Assembly: GCA_016191165.1 (NCBI GenBank)
Contig: JACPPF010000161.1
Location: 1 to 53,862, forward strand
From: Planctomycetota bacterium
GTDB taxonomy: Bacteria > Planctomycetota > Planctomycetia > Gemmatales > Gemmataceae
DNA: 53,862 nt
Direction: 5' to 3'
This document shows, one piece after another, positions 8,018 to 16,503 of this stretch. The notes beneath the pieces are model-generated. The model had not been told where the DNA came from, did not search any database, and was given only the letters and a program-made list of their open reading frames with translations. A program made the position numbers and the translations under genes. How positions within the stretch are numbered: position 1 is the stretch's first letter; the number at the start of each line of letters is the position of its first letter.

Positions 8018-8628
8018 CGGCTGGGCGAAAACTGAACACCCTGAGTCAGGATTGGGGAACCCCGGAAAAATACGTCAACGCCGTCCGGGCGTGCTTTGGG
8101 GGCGCCATTGACCTTGATCCCTGTTCCAACGATTACTCGATCGTGCATGCTACGACGGAATACCGCCTCCCCGAGCACGATGGCTTGCGCGACAAGTGGA
8201 ATTTCGCCACGATTTACGTAAATCCACCGTATGGCATTGACAAGGAACGCGGCAGCTCAATCAAAAAATGGCTCTCCAGGTGCGCCATGGCGCATACGGA
8301 ATACCATTCTGAGGTATTGGCGCTCGTCCCCGTGGCAACCAATACCGGGCATTGGAAAAAGTTCGTCTTTGGCGAGGCCGCGGGGCTTTGTTTTCTCTAC
8401 GATACTCGCCTCAAATTCCTAGTCAACGGTAAAAACGGCGGCCTGGGCGCCCCCATGTCCTGCGCGATGATCTACTGGGGACGGAAATACGAGACATTCC
8501 TCGCAGTGTTCAAGAGGTTCGGAGCCGTCGTGGACCTTCGCCCTTTGCAAGGACAATCCTGGGGCACCGATCTTGAAAACGGACAAGGACGGTTCCAGTT
8601 TGAACCCGACGAGGAAGATAGCTACTAA
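8014..8628 (+). CDS. DNA N6-adenine methyltransferase, phage Dam family
   Basis: This 204-residue protein resembles the phage-type Dam family (pfam05869): the N-terminal motif QDWGTPEKYVNAV, the AdoMet-linked DLDPCS (33-38), the catalytic NPPY (70-73, within VNPPYG), and an ending with GAPMSCAMIYWG. It would methylate adenine in a short target sequence, protecting it from the endonuclease encoded immediately upstream with a 4-nt overlap. Many members of this family come from phages and have no endonuclease partner, so the pairing is notable. The stop codon overlaps a possible downstream ATG (TAATG), tying the Uma2 gene to the same transcript. Confidence 0.88.
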   Translation: MTAGRKLNTLSQDWGTPEKYVNAVRACFGGAIDLDPCSNDYSIVHATTEYRLPEHDGLRDKWNFATIYVNPPYGIDKERGSSIKKWLSRCAMAHTEYHSEVLALVPVATNTGHWKKFVFGEAAGLCFLYDTRLKFLVNGKNGGLGAPMSCAMIYWGRKYETFLAVFKRFGAVVDLRPLQGQSWGTDLENGQGRFQFEPDEEDSY

Positions 8629-8711
8629 TGAATCCGCAGCTCGGCAGCCCTACCCAACATCGGCTACAACATTCAAGTCAACCACCCTTGCCTCGACGCG
8701 CAGAAAAACCC

Positions 8712-9365
8712 ATGAAAACCATCGTATTTGCAGAACACCTGACGTTCCCCGAATCCGTTCACGATCTGGAAACCTTCCGCCATTGGGTTACCTCCGATAG
8801 GTTTCCCGAAAAAGCGAGGGTGTCTTATCTCGACGGGAACTTCTGGGTGGACCTTCCCATGGAACGGCTCGGACACAACGAGTGCAAAAAGGTGATTTCC
8901 ACCGTACTGTCGGACCTGGTCGTCACGGAGAATCGCGGGCTTGATTGCCCCGATGGCATGCTGCTTTCCAACCTCGAGGCCGGTCTGTCCACGCAGCCCG
9001 AATTCATGTTCATCGCCTCGGAAAACCTTGACTCAGGACTGGTGACGATCCTACGCGGTGACGATTCGATTGAAGTAATCGGATCGCCCGACATGACGCT
9101 CGAAGTGGTCAGCCCGACTTCCGTCGAAAAAGACACCGTCACCTTGCGGCGTCTCTACTGGGAGGCGGGCGTCAAGGAATACTGGCTCGTCGATAGCCGC
9201 GAGAACACCTTCTCCTTCGACATTCTGCGGCGCGGTTCGTCGGGACCCATCGCGACCCGCAAACGGCACGGATGGATCAAGTCCCAAGTCTTCGGGCGCG
9301 AATTCAAGTTGAACCGAGAAATGACCAGGCACGGCGTTTCGAAGTTCACGCTGGATTTGCGTTGA
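8712..9365 (+). CDS. Uma2 family protein (DUF820, PD-(D/E)xK fold)
   Basis: This 217-residue member of the Uma2/DUF820 family has YLDGNFWVDLPM near the N-terminus, then PDMTLEVVSPTS, the RRLYWEAGVKEYWLVDSR block typical of the family, and a C-terminal beta region. Uma2 proteins have a restriction-enzyme-like fold and are abundant in cyanobacteria and planctomycetes; their role is not settled. The usual GxH-type motif is seen here as LGHNE. I start it at the ATG at 8712, where homology begins. An in-frame ATG at 8628 overlaps the methyltransferase stop (TAATG) and would add 28 residues of low-quality sequence. The gene converges on pyrE, 12 nt away. Confidence 0.85.
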   Translation: MKTIVFAEHLTFPESVHDLETFRHWVTSDRFPEKARVSYLDGNFWVDLPMERLGHNECKKVISTVLSDLVVTENRGLDCPDGMLLSNLEAGLSTQPEFMFIASENLDSGLVTILRGDDSIEVIGSPDMTLEVVSPTSVEKDTVTLRRLYWEAGVKEYWLVDSRENTFSFDILRRGSSGPIATRKRHGWIKSQVFGREFKLNREMTRHGVSKFTLDLR

Positions 9366-9377
9366 GAAGTGAACCGC

Positions 9378-9947
9378 TCACTTCGTCCCCCGCTCTTCCG
9401 CGTTCGGCTCGATGCCGAAATCGCGGATCGTGAAGATCGGCAGGAACGGGTACTTCGCCAGCGCCTCCCGGGCGCCTTCGAGCCGATCGACGATGCAGAC
9501 CACGGCGACCACGCTGGCGCCGACTTTTTCAATCTCCGCGATCGCCTGCAACACCGAGCCGCCCGTCGTCAACACATCGTCGAGCACGAGGGCGCGCATG
9601 CCGGGCTTCAACACGCCCTCGACGCGCTCCTTGCTGCCGTGCTCCTTGGCTTGCTTGCGGACGAAGAATCCTTCGAGCGGCTTGCCGTGCATGGCGAAGC
9701 GTTGCGCGAGCACCGCCGCCATGGGGATGGCGCCAACTTCGAGCCCGCCGGCGGCGTCGATGTTCAGATCCTTCGTCATGTCCCAAAGCACTTCGCTGAG
9801 TAGATTGACGACCTCGCCGTTGAAAATCGCCTTCTTGCTGTTGACGTAGTACCGGCTCTTTTTACCCGAGGCGAGCGTGAAGTCGCCAAACGAGAAGGCG
9901 CGGGTCTTGAAGACTTGCAGGAGCTGCGTGCGCACGTCGTTGTTCAT
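9378..9947 (-). CDS. pyrE: Orotate phosphoribosyltransferase
   Basis: This 189-residue enzyme converts orotate and PRPP to orotidine 5'-monophosphate, the fifth step of pyrimidine synthesis, in the cytoplasm. The PRPP-binding motif is ALVLDDVLTTGGSV, and the flexible catalytic loop is FFVRKQAKEHGSKERVEG with the expected Arg/Lys/His residues. ASGKKSRYYVNSK near residues 27-39 matches the family's orotate-binding N-terminus. It is a single-gene unit, convergent with the Uma2 gene and divergent from the proton-channel operon. No other pyrimidine gene is in the window. Confidence 0.95.
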   Translation of the reverse strand: MNNDVRTQLLQVFKTRAFSFGDFTLASGKKSRYYVNSKKAIFNGEVVNLLSEVLWDMTKDLNIDAAGGLEVGAIPMAAVLAQRFAMHGKPLEGFFVRKQAKEHGSKERVEGVLKPGMRALVLDDVLTTGGSVLQAIAEIEKVGASVVAVVCIVDRLEGAREALAKYPFLPIFTIRDFGIEPNAEERGTK

Positions 9948-10131
9948 TTTCCTACCACCATGATGCTTGAACCGGTCGCCAACTCCGCCCGGCTCGCCTG
10001 GTTGTCTTCGCTATTCTATGCATCTTTCCCGCGCCAGGCTTAAACGTCCGCCACCTTCGGCAAAACCGTCATGAACTGTCTTGTACGCCGTCGATGATAC
10101 GATTATCACGCATTGCAGGGAGGAAGATGCC

Positions 10132-11412
10132 ATGAGCAAATCCACACGCACGACCATCGAAACAGGTCGTAGTTCGTTTGTCAGCTGGTTTACCTTCGTG
10201 GTCGGCGTCCCGCTCGGCGTGGGGGCGCTATATCTCGTCGAGCACGGGCCCTGGCAAAACGAGCTGGTGCAGCGCTATGTCGAGCATGAAGTCGAGAAAG
10301 CGGAAGTCGTCCTCTTCTTCTGCGCCCTCGCGATGCTGCTCGCCAAGCTCCTGATGGCCCTGCGCGAACGCTATGTCCACACCCAGCAACTTCTGCCCAG
10401 CTGGGACGGCAAGGCGATTCCCGTGAGCGAAATCTCCAAGTTGCAGCAATCGCTGGCCCTGGTCTGGGACAGCGTCAGCGGCAGTTACCTGGGCCGACGG
10501 ATTGCCAACATCCTCAACTTCGTCTCCAGCCGCGGCTCCGCGGATGAACTCGACGATCAGATGCGCACCCTGTCCGACAACGACGCCAACACGCTCGATT
10601 CCAGCTATACGCTGTTGCGCTTCATCAACTGGTCGATCCCGATCCTGGGCTTCCTCGGCACCGTCCTTGGCATCACGCAGGCGACCGCGGGAGTCACGCC
10701 CGAAAAACTTGAGACCGGCCTCAACGAGGTGACCGGCGGTCTGGCGAATGCGTTCGACTCCACCGCCCTGGCGCTCGGGTTCACCATGGTCTCGATGTTC
10801 ATCAACTTTCTTGTTGAACGCTACGAGAGCAGCCTGCTGGAGCGCGTGGACAGCTACGTCGATGCCGAGCTTTCGCATCGTTTTGTCCGGTCGCAAGTTG
10901 AAGGCGGCGGGACGGGAATGATTCCGCCGGCCTTGCAGCTGCTGCTGGAAAAACAGATCGCCGGCATGGAGCGCGCCGAACAGCGCTGGGCGCAGACCCA
11001 TGGCCCAGGCCAGCACGAAAAATGGGCCGCCGCCATGCAGCAGGCGCTTGACGCTTCACTGACGCGCTTCGGACAGCGCATCGCTGAAACGGAAAAGAAA
11101 CTGCTGGAACGCCATCAGGCGGTTCTGGATGGTCTGGCCAGCGTGGTCGTCGCGCTCCAGGAAACGGGACGCGAGCATCAAGCCGCGGTCGCCCGGCTTA
11201 CCGATGCCATCAACCTCTCCGTCGAGATGCTCGCCAAATTGCAATCCAACGAGGCGCACCTGCTGCGCTTGCAGGACGCCCTGAATCAAAACCTCGGTCT
11301 CCTGGCAAATTCGGCGACCTTCGAGCAGGCGGTGGAGAGCCTCACGGCCGCGATTCACCTGCTGTCGAGCCGCGTGAACCCGAGCCAGGCGGCAACGCTG
11401 CGGGCGGCGTGA
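10132..11412 (+). CDS. MotA/TolQ/ExbB-like proton channel protein
   Basis: This protein has 426 residues. Four membrane helices are visible at about 16-34, 57-76, 164-188 and 204-228. Helix 3 has GFLGTVLGI (173-181), matching the GxxGTVxGI signature of ExbB/TolQ/MotA. Helix 4 (NAFDSTALALGFTMVSMF) has the small and hydroxyl residues that line the channel. An extra 200-residue cytoplasmic helical tail follows. Proteins of this fold form pentamers that use proton flow to drive an ExbD-type partner. The two following genes encode single-pass proteins with ExbD-like N-termini, so the three probably form one complex. GGGAGG precedes the ATG at 10132; the frame is open upstream from a TTG. Confidence 0.88.
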   Translation: MSKSTRTTIETGRSSFVSWFTFVVGVPLGVGALYLVEHGPWQNELVQRYVEHEVEKAEVVLFFCALAMLLAKLLMALRERYVHTQQLLPSWDGKAIPVSEISKLQQSLALVWDSVSGSYLGRRIANILNFVSSRGSADELDDQMRTLSDNDANTLDSSYTLLRFINWSIPILGFLGTVLGITQATAGVTPEKLETGLNEVTGGLANAFDSTALALGFTMVSMFINFLVERYESSLLERVDSYVDAELSHRFVRSQVEGGGTGMIPPALQLLLEKQIAGMERAEQRWAQTHGPGQHEKWAAAMQQALDASLTRFGQRIAETEKKLLERHQAVLDGLASVVVALQETGREHQAAVARLTDAINLSVEMLAKLQSNEAHLLRLQDALNQNLGLLANSATFEQAVESLTAAIHLLSSRVNPSQAATLRAA

Positions 11413-11423
11413 ATCGCGTTTCC

Positions 11424-11479
11424 GCCGCATGCGGCTTTGCGCTCGCGTGACGCCATACGAACGCTAAGCCGCAAGCGGC
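11424..11479. repeat. Palindromic repeat, family A (copy 2)
   Basis: Arms 11424-11441 and 11462-11479 (CGCTAAGCCGCAAGCGGC) pair at 16 of 18 positions. The element lies between the proton-channel gene and the first ExbD-like gene, where it could form a hairpin in the shared mRNA. Confidence 0.82.
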
Positions 11480-11500
11480 TTGACATGAATTCGATCCATC

Positions 11501-13321
11501 ATGCGAAGGCCACGAACCAAACTCCAAGTGACGACCTTTCCGTTCCTCGCGGTCTTGCTCTGCGCGATGGGGTCGCTGTTGTTGTTGCTTTTCATCATGG
11601 ACCGGCGCGCAAAAATTGCCGCGCAAAACAAGGTAAACGAATCGCTGGCCAAACGCCAGGAGCGCACCAAGGCCGAGGAGGACGCACGTCAGGCGGCCTG
11701 GGAGAAGGCCAAAGCGGCGCTGCATCAAACGCTCCTGGAGCAGCAGCAAGAGTTGCTTTCGGCGTCGAAGAAAACGGGGAATCAACTCGACGACGTCGCC
11801 AAGAGTCTGGACCTCGTACAGGCTCGACATCTGGACGTGCAAGGCAAACTCAAGGACGAAAAAAACAAGATTGCCAACCTTCACTTGCAAATCCTGAGCC
11901 AGCAGGACCAGGTGCAACAATCGGCCAACAAAGAAACAGCATCCAGGGCGGAGCTGCTGGCCGCCGCCAGGGAATTGGCCGAGCTGGAGGCGGCGTTTCG
12001 GCAACTCAAGGCCCTGCGCCAGCGCGACAAGCAAACCTATTCGCTGGTTCCCTATCGCGGCAAGCTCGGCGATACGCGGGCGCCGATCTACGTTGAATGC
12101 GGACGGGACGGAATTCTCTTCCATCCAGAAAAAAAACTGTTGGAAACCTTTCGACTGACCTCCGCGGCGATCCGCGAGGAAATCGAACGCCACCACGGCC
12201 CAATCGCCACCGACCCCAAGCCGGAGGCGAAACGCAAGGACGTGAACTGGCCATACGTCCTATTTCTTATACGCCCCAGCGGCATCGACGCCTATTACAA
12301 GGCCCGAGCGCTCCTGAAGGGGCATCGCCTCGACTTTGGTTATGAACTCGTCGATGAGGACTGGGCCCTGGACTTCAGCGATTCAGGAAAGACCAAGCAG
12401 GCGGCGTCAAGCAGACCGGGGCCGGCGTCGCCTTCAGGTGTCACGCTGGAATTCCCGGCTCTGCCCAGACCGGGCGGCGAGGGCGGGCCGTTCAAGAACG
12501 GCGGCGGCTTGGGGAAGGGCCCCTTCACGTCGCCGGCTCTAACCCCCGGGGGTCAAAATGGCAAAGGCCTCGCGATGCAACCGCTCGCACCGTCGTCTGG
12601 CGGAATGGTAGGCCAAAACGCGGGATCAGGAAATTTTCGTATCACCCCGCCGAGCCTCGAGCCGCCGTTGCCTCGCACCGGGACCGTGCCCCCTGGGCCC
12701 AACCAGGGGCCGTCCTTCGCGCCGATTGCGAAGACCGGCCCGCCGGTAGCCATCGCGTCATCCGGGCAAAACGCGCCCCCCGCGCTGAACCCGGCGCTGA
12801 TGCCTCGCATCAATTCACTCGGAGTCAAGCCCGGCGCTAACCAGCAAGAGGGAGGGCCGAAAGCCAATCCGGATGCCAGGCCAGGTGGGTCGCAGCAAAC
12901 GAACGATGCGAAACCCGATCCGAACGGTCAAGCACCGACGCCGGGCTCGCAGGGCGAACCGGGGTCGCCGTCGCGTTCCGGCTTCGGACCGAAGCGAAAG
13001 CCGGCGCCGCCCAGCCGAGCCATCGGCAATCGCGACTTCGTCATCACCATCGAATGCGACAGCGACGCCGTCCTCGTCACCCCGGGAAGTTTGATTTTCC
13101 GTTGGTCCACAAGCGATGTGAGAATGGTGGACCGCGCCCTGGTGCAGTCGGTCGGCAGCCTGATCGCGCGCAGGCAAAAATCGGTCCGCCCTGGCGACCC
13201 GCCCTATCGCCCGGTAATCCGCTTTCTCGTCTCGCGCGAGGGCCTGCGAACCTACTACCACGTTTACCCACTCCTGGAATCGTTGCGCGTGCCAATGACG
13301 CGAGAGAACATTGAGGAATAG
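11501..13321 (+). CDS. ExbD-like single-pass protein with duplicated periplasmic module
   Basis: This protein has 606 residues. A short basic N-terminus precedes one helix (about 13-33, FPFLAVLLCAMGSLLLLLFI) with the outline of the ExbD/TolR helix (PFIDV...), but Ala17 stands where ExbD has its essential Asp. Then come a long coiled coil (about 35-180), module 1 (about 197-287, APIYVEC...VLFLIRPSGIDAYYKA), a Pro/Gly-rich linker of some 200 residues, and module 2 (about 511-606, VITIEC...IRFLVSREGLRTYYH). The modules share the pattern [IV]EC, a strand, then [FL]-x-V/I-x-x-x-G-[IL]-x-x-YY. The next gene has a related module. It lies downstream of the ExbB-like channel gene, with a repeat between them. 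A force-transmitting role is inferred. Confidence 0.8.
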   Translation: MRRPRTKLQVTTFPFLAVLLCAMGSLLLLLFIMDRRAKIAAQNKVNESLAKRQERTKAEEDARQAAWEKAKAALHQTLLEQQQELLSASKKTGNQLDDVAKSLDLVQARHLDVQGKLKDEKNKIANLHLQILSQQDQVQQSANKETASRAELLAAARELAELEAAFRQLKALRQRDKQTYSLVPYRGKLGDTRAPIYVECGRDGILFHPEKKLLETFRLTSAAIREEIERHHGPIATDPKPEAKRKDVNWPYVLFLIRPSGIDAYYKARALLKGHRLDFGYELVDEDWALDFSDSGKTKQAASSRPGPASPSGVTLEFPALPRPGGEGGPFKNGGGLGKGPFTSPALTPGGQNGKGLAMQPLAPSSGGMVGQNAGSGNFRITPPSLEPPLPRTGTVPPGPNQGPSFAPIAKTGPPVAIASSGQNAPPALNPALMPRINSLGVKPGANQQEGGPKANPDARPGGSQQTNDAKPDPNGQAPTPGSQGEPGSPSRSGFGPKRKPAPPSRAIGNRDFVITIECDSDAVLVTPGSLIFRWSTSDVRMVDRALVQSVGSLIARRQKSVRPGDPPYRPVIRFLVSREGLRTYYHVYPLLESLRVPMTRENIEE

Positions 13322-13326
13322 CACAA

Positions 13327-13382
13327 GCCGCTTGCGGTTTAGCGAACGCATGGCGCCGCGCGAACGCTAAGCCGCAAGCGGC
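13327..13382. repeat. Palindromic repeat, family A (copy 3)
   Basis: Arms 13327-13344 (GCCGCTTGCGGTTTAGCG) and 13365-13382 pair at 17 of 18 positions around 20 nt. It starts 5 nt after the stop codon of the 606-residue protein gene and ends 15 nt before the next start, filling the intercistronic gap. Confidence 0.87.
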
Positions 13383-13397
13383 CTGCACGAGGAGACC

Positions 13398-14453
13398 ATG
13401 TTCCGCCGCCGCAGACCACCGAAGGGCGATTCGATCAGCTTCGGCTTCGATTCGTTCCTGGATCTGGTGACGAATGTCGTCGGGATCATCATCCGGCTCA
13501 TTCTGGTCACCTGGGTCGGCGCGCGCTCGTATCATGCCTCGATGCAATGGATGGAGGTCGAACCGGAACAAAAATCCATGCCGGCGCCAAAATTGGTGGA
13601 CGACCCGCTGCACGCCCGCCTTCAACAAGCCAAGAACGATCTCGACGACGCCAAGACGCGCCTGCTCGCTCAGCTCAAATACCTTGAGGCGACCAAGCAA
13701 AAAGACGGACTGGCCGAACAGCAACTTTACCTGCTGGCGAGTCGCCGCGCCGAGTTGGAAGCCGAGCGCGACAAGCTGGCGAAAAAGGCGGCGGGCAACG
13801 GCACGGTTCTCCAGACAAGCGTTTCGCTGGCGCAGATTCGCCAGCGCTCGCGGAAGTTGCTGGACGATCTGAAGAAGCTTGAAGCGTTGCCACCGCTCAA
13901 GAAGCAGTTGAAGTATCACGCGCCGCTAAGCAAGGCGGTTCATAGCGACGAGTTGTTTTTCGAGTGCAAGGCAGGCCGGGTGGCGTTCATCGACTTGCCG
14001 GCGTTCCTGCAAGAGATCAAGCTGTCGCTGGAAGAAATCGCGGGCGAGTTGAAGGCGACGTTTCGCGTGGAGCGCCGCACCGCGCCGGCTGGCCCGTTTC
14101 GACTGCGCTATGTAATCGAACGCGAACGCACCATTCAGGACGTGGGCGCCACCCCGGCGGCGACGAGCTACCGATATGGTTTATCCGAGTGGGTCGTCGA
14201 GCCGATCGCCGGCCAGCGCGGGGAGAACTTGAAACAGGCGCTGGCCGCCAATTCCGAATTCCGCCAGCTGACCGACAACCTGGATTCGCGCATCACGGTG
14301 GTCACCTTCTGGGTCTATCCCGACAGCTTCGATTTGTTTCGCCAACTACGCGACCATCTTTACGAGCGGGGCCACAACATCGCCGGCCGCCCGTTGACGC
14401 CGGATGCGCCGATCGCCGCGTCCAGAAACGGCACCGCCTCGCGCGGGCAGTAG
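13398..14453 (+). CDS. ExbD-like single-pass protein with membrane Asp
   Basis: This protein has 351 residues. A basic N-terminus (MFRRRRPPKG) leads into one helix, FDSFLDLVTNVVGIIIRLIL (17-36). Asp22 in FLDLV falls where ExbD/TolR have the protonatable Asp (FIDV), and Arg33 lies inside the helix, which is unusual. A coiled coil (about 65-165) connects to a periplasmic module (about 185-333, ELFFEC...VTFWVYPDSFDLFRQLR) related to the two modules of the preceding protein. The ATG follows GAGGAG. It ends a three-gene unit with the ExbB-like channel protein. Role, partner and load are unknown. A Tol-, Gld- or Zorya-like proton-driven engine is the closest analogy, although no peptidoglycan-binding OmpA domain is present. 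Confidence 0.82.
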   Translation: MFRRRRPPKGDSISFGFDSFLDLVTNVVGIIIRLILVTWVGARSYHASMQWMEVEPEQKSMPAPKLVDDPLHARLQQAKNDLDDAKTRLLAQLKYLEATKQKDGLAEQQLYLLASRRAELEAERDKLAKKAAGNGTVLQTSVSLAQIRQRSRKLLDDLKKLEALPPLKKQLKYHAPLSKAVHSDELFFECKAGRVAFIDLPAFLQEIKLSLEEIAGELKATFRVERRTAPAGPFRLRYVIERERTIQDVGATPAATSYRYGLSEWVVEPIAGQRGENLKQALAANSEFRQLTDNLDSRITVVTFWVYPDSFDLFRQLRDHLYERGHNIAGRPLTPDAPIAASRNGTASRGQ

Positions 14454-14496
14454 CGCGTCGATCCGCAATACCGTTCGTCAAACGGAACGATACCAG

Positions 14497-14556
14497 CCCC
14501 ACGCGCAAGCGTGGGGGTTTGGGCAGCCGCACAAAACCCTCAGCTTCCGCTGGGGG
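14497..14556. terminator. Two hairpins between convergent genes
   Basis: CCCCACGC (14497-14504), loop GCAA, GCGTGGGG (14509-14516) is a perfect 8-bp stem with a GNRA tetraloop, followed by GTTT. A second stem, CCCTCAGC / GCTGGGGG (14537-14544 / 14549-14556, loop TTCC, one G-T pair), lies next to it. They sit in the 166-nt gap between the converging ExbD-like gene (ends 14453) and MscS gene (ends 14620), so a bidirectional terminator is likely. There is no long T-run, so rho independence is uncertain. Nothing else is visible in the gap. Confidence 0.5.
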
Positions 14557-14619
14557 CTGGTCAAGTGCTTTTCGACGCTCACGCTCGCGCTCCCCTTCGG
14601 GTCGCGGCTAAACCAACCT

Positions 14620-16317
14620 TCACGCCGCCAACGCCTTGAGCGTGACCCGGGCGGTCTCGTCGAACACTTCCTTGAGCGTTCGGCGGTACTCCTGCTGCAT
14701 CACGAAGTGTGTCCCGGGCTGCACCTTGGTGACGGCGCGAATCGTCATGTCGTTGGGCGTCAGATCGACCAGTCCCTTGATGACGGTTTCGCCCAGGACC
14801 TCGCGGCGGCTTGTCCGCAAGCGCCGGCCCGCCTCGGTCATGTCGCGCATCACTTGTTCGAGGTTGGAAGTCGTTGGGACCTTGATGTCCACGACCGCGT
14901 TGACGTAGCCCTTGGAAAAATTGACGACCGTCTTGATCTGCCCATTCGGGATGATGAACAGCCGGCCCGACTCGTCGCGAATCTGAGTGCAGCGAATATT
15001 GATCGCCTCGACCCGCCCGACCGCGTCGCCGACCTGGATGATGTCGCCCACGAGGAACTGGTTTTCAAACAGGATAAAGAACCCGGCCACGACATCTGCG
15101 ACCAGGTTCTGCGCGCCTAAACCAACGGCCAACCCGACGACGCCGGCGCCAGCCAGGATTGGCGTCGTGTCCACCTCGAAGACGCGCAGCATCATCAGGG
15201 CGCAGCCGAAGTAGAGCACGTATTGCGAGATCGATTCCAGAAGCGGGACCAGCGTTTGCCCTTTTTGGTCCTCGGCTTGCTCGTCCTTGTACATCCCAAA
15301 TGCCTGGTTGATGAAGACATGCAGGAACTCGATGAGGACGCGCGTGCCATAGAAGATGCCGATGCACTGCACGATGCCGGTGCCGAACTTCGCGACGAAG
15401 GCGATGAAGCTCAAGGCCTCGGCGCACTGCGAGGCGGCGAAAATCCAGATGGCGGCCTCGAAGCAGCGCTCGCCCAGAGGGAAGAGCCGCACGATGCGTT
15501 CCCAGTAACGGTGAAACTGCCCGCGGTCGAGATGTTTGTTGCCCATGCTGGCGAATACGTGAAAGAGCGTACGGCAGGCCAGCGTCAGCAAACGCGCGAT
15601 CATGAAGTAGGTGACAATTTTCAGGACAAGCCCGGCCCAGCCGTCAGCGTCGGTGAAACCAACCACGCGTCCGCCCAGCCAAAGGGCGCCCACGATCATC
15701 AGGAGCAGACAGAAGCGCTCGAGCAGGGTGAACCAACGGCGAATCGTCTCTTCCAGATGCGCACGCCGCGGCGAATCTCCGAGCCCGGGCGAGCCGGGAG
15801 CCTCAGCGGCGGGAGTTTGCGCCGGTGGAGCAAACGGCAGCGCGACGGGCGTTTCCATTTGCACGTGTTTGGGTAAATGGTGATGAACGTAGGCTTCAAG
15901 GAAAACGCGCAAACGTCGCAAGAGACGAAAGCCCAGGGCCACGCCAATCGCCAGCGCCACCAGCTTGCCCAGCGCGAGGCCGAGGGAGAGCAGATGGGCG
16001 CCGGTGAGTTGCCCGAACCAGTCCTGAAAGTCGGCCCGGGCATTGCGGCCGGAGACGTGGTAGACCGCCATCGACGCCACGCTGGCGACCATCAAGACGA
16101 CGGTGCTCCAGAAAAGCATCGAGCGCATGCCTTTGACGGCTTCCTTGGAGATGCCGTCGAGCCACTGCAAGCCGGTCCAGCGCACGACCTGTTCGCCGCC
16201 GTCCTTGAGCAGCTTGCGCAGGATGATTGAAACCAGCAAGACGACGGCGAGCACCACGTGAATGCTGATGAGATTGGTGAGCAGGCGGTCGTCGTTGAAA
16301 AACTTACTGAAGTCCAT
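14620..16317 (-). CDS. MscS-family mechanosensitive ion channel
   Basis: This protein has 565 residues. The C-terminal half holds the MscS pore helix and beta domain: ILAGAGVVGLAVGLGAQNLV (glycine/alanine-rich TM3), then FFILFENQFLVGDIIQVGD and RLFIIPNGQIKTVVNFSKG. About five or six further helices precede it, so this is a long MscS type rather than the E. coli MscS size. Such channels open when membrane tension rises and release solutes. The start at 16317 follows GGGAGGGCGCG; the open frame extends 20 codons further. It lies downstream of the oxidase operon on the same strand but is separated by 185 nt and a strong palindrome, so it is probably its own unit. Confidence 0.92.
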   Translation of the reverse strand: MDFSKFFNDDRLLTNLISIHVVLAVVLLVSIILRKLLKDGGEQVVRWTGLQWLDGISKEAVKGMRSMLFWSTVVLMVASVASMAVYHVSGRNARADFQDWFGQLTGAHLLSLGLALGKLVALAIGVALGFRLLRRLRVFLEAYVHHHLPKHVQMETPVALPFAPPAQTPAAEAPGSPGLGDSPRRAHLEETIRRWFTLLERFCLLLMIVGALWLGGRVVGFTDADGWAGLVLKIVTYFMIARLLTLACRTLFHVFASMGNKHLDRGQFHRYWERIVRLFPLGERCFEAAIWIFAASQCAEALSFIAFVAKFGTGIVQCIGIFYGTRVLIEFLHVFINQAFGMYKDEQAEDQKGQTLVPLLESISQYVLYFGCALMMLRVFEVDTTPILAGAGVVGLAVGLGAQNLVADVVAGFFILFENQFLVGDIIQVGDAVGRVEAINIRCTQIRDESGRLFIIPNGQIKTVVNFSKGYVNAVVDIKVPTTSNLEQVMRDMTEAGRRLRTSRREVLGETVIKGLVDLTPNDMTIRAVTKVQPGTHFVMQQEYRRTLKEVFDETARVTLKALAA

Positions 16318-16435
16318 CGCGCCCTCCCTGGCGTAGATTCGGCGAGTTGGCCCGCCGCGGAATTCGTTCGCCCGCAAAGGTACATCCCCGCCGGGCCACG
16401 TGTCAAGGCGAACCGCGCGGTGTCAGCGGTCGAGG

Positions 16436-16503
16436 GTTTAGCCGCTCGCCTTTGGCGAGCGCTTCCGCACGAATCCCCGCTCGCCAAAGGCGAGCGGCTA
16501 AAC
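16436..16503. repeat. Palindromic repeat, family B, paired copies
   Basis: GTTTAGCCGCTCGCCTTTGGCGAGCG (16436-16461) and its exact reverse complement (16478-16503) form a 26-bp inverted pair around 16 nt. Each half is itself a hairpin (CGCTCGCC-TTT-GGCGAGCG). The last base touches the stop codon (16503-16505) of the Sco-DUF420 gene, so it probably acts as the operon's 3' end. Single copies are at 31628-31654 and 48469-48495. Confidence 0.9.

Noticed and set aside
10132-14453. Direct assignment as a Zorya defence system
   Set aside because: ZorB has an OmpA-like domain, and ZorC/D or ZorE genes should follow; none is present. Only the channel analogy is kept.
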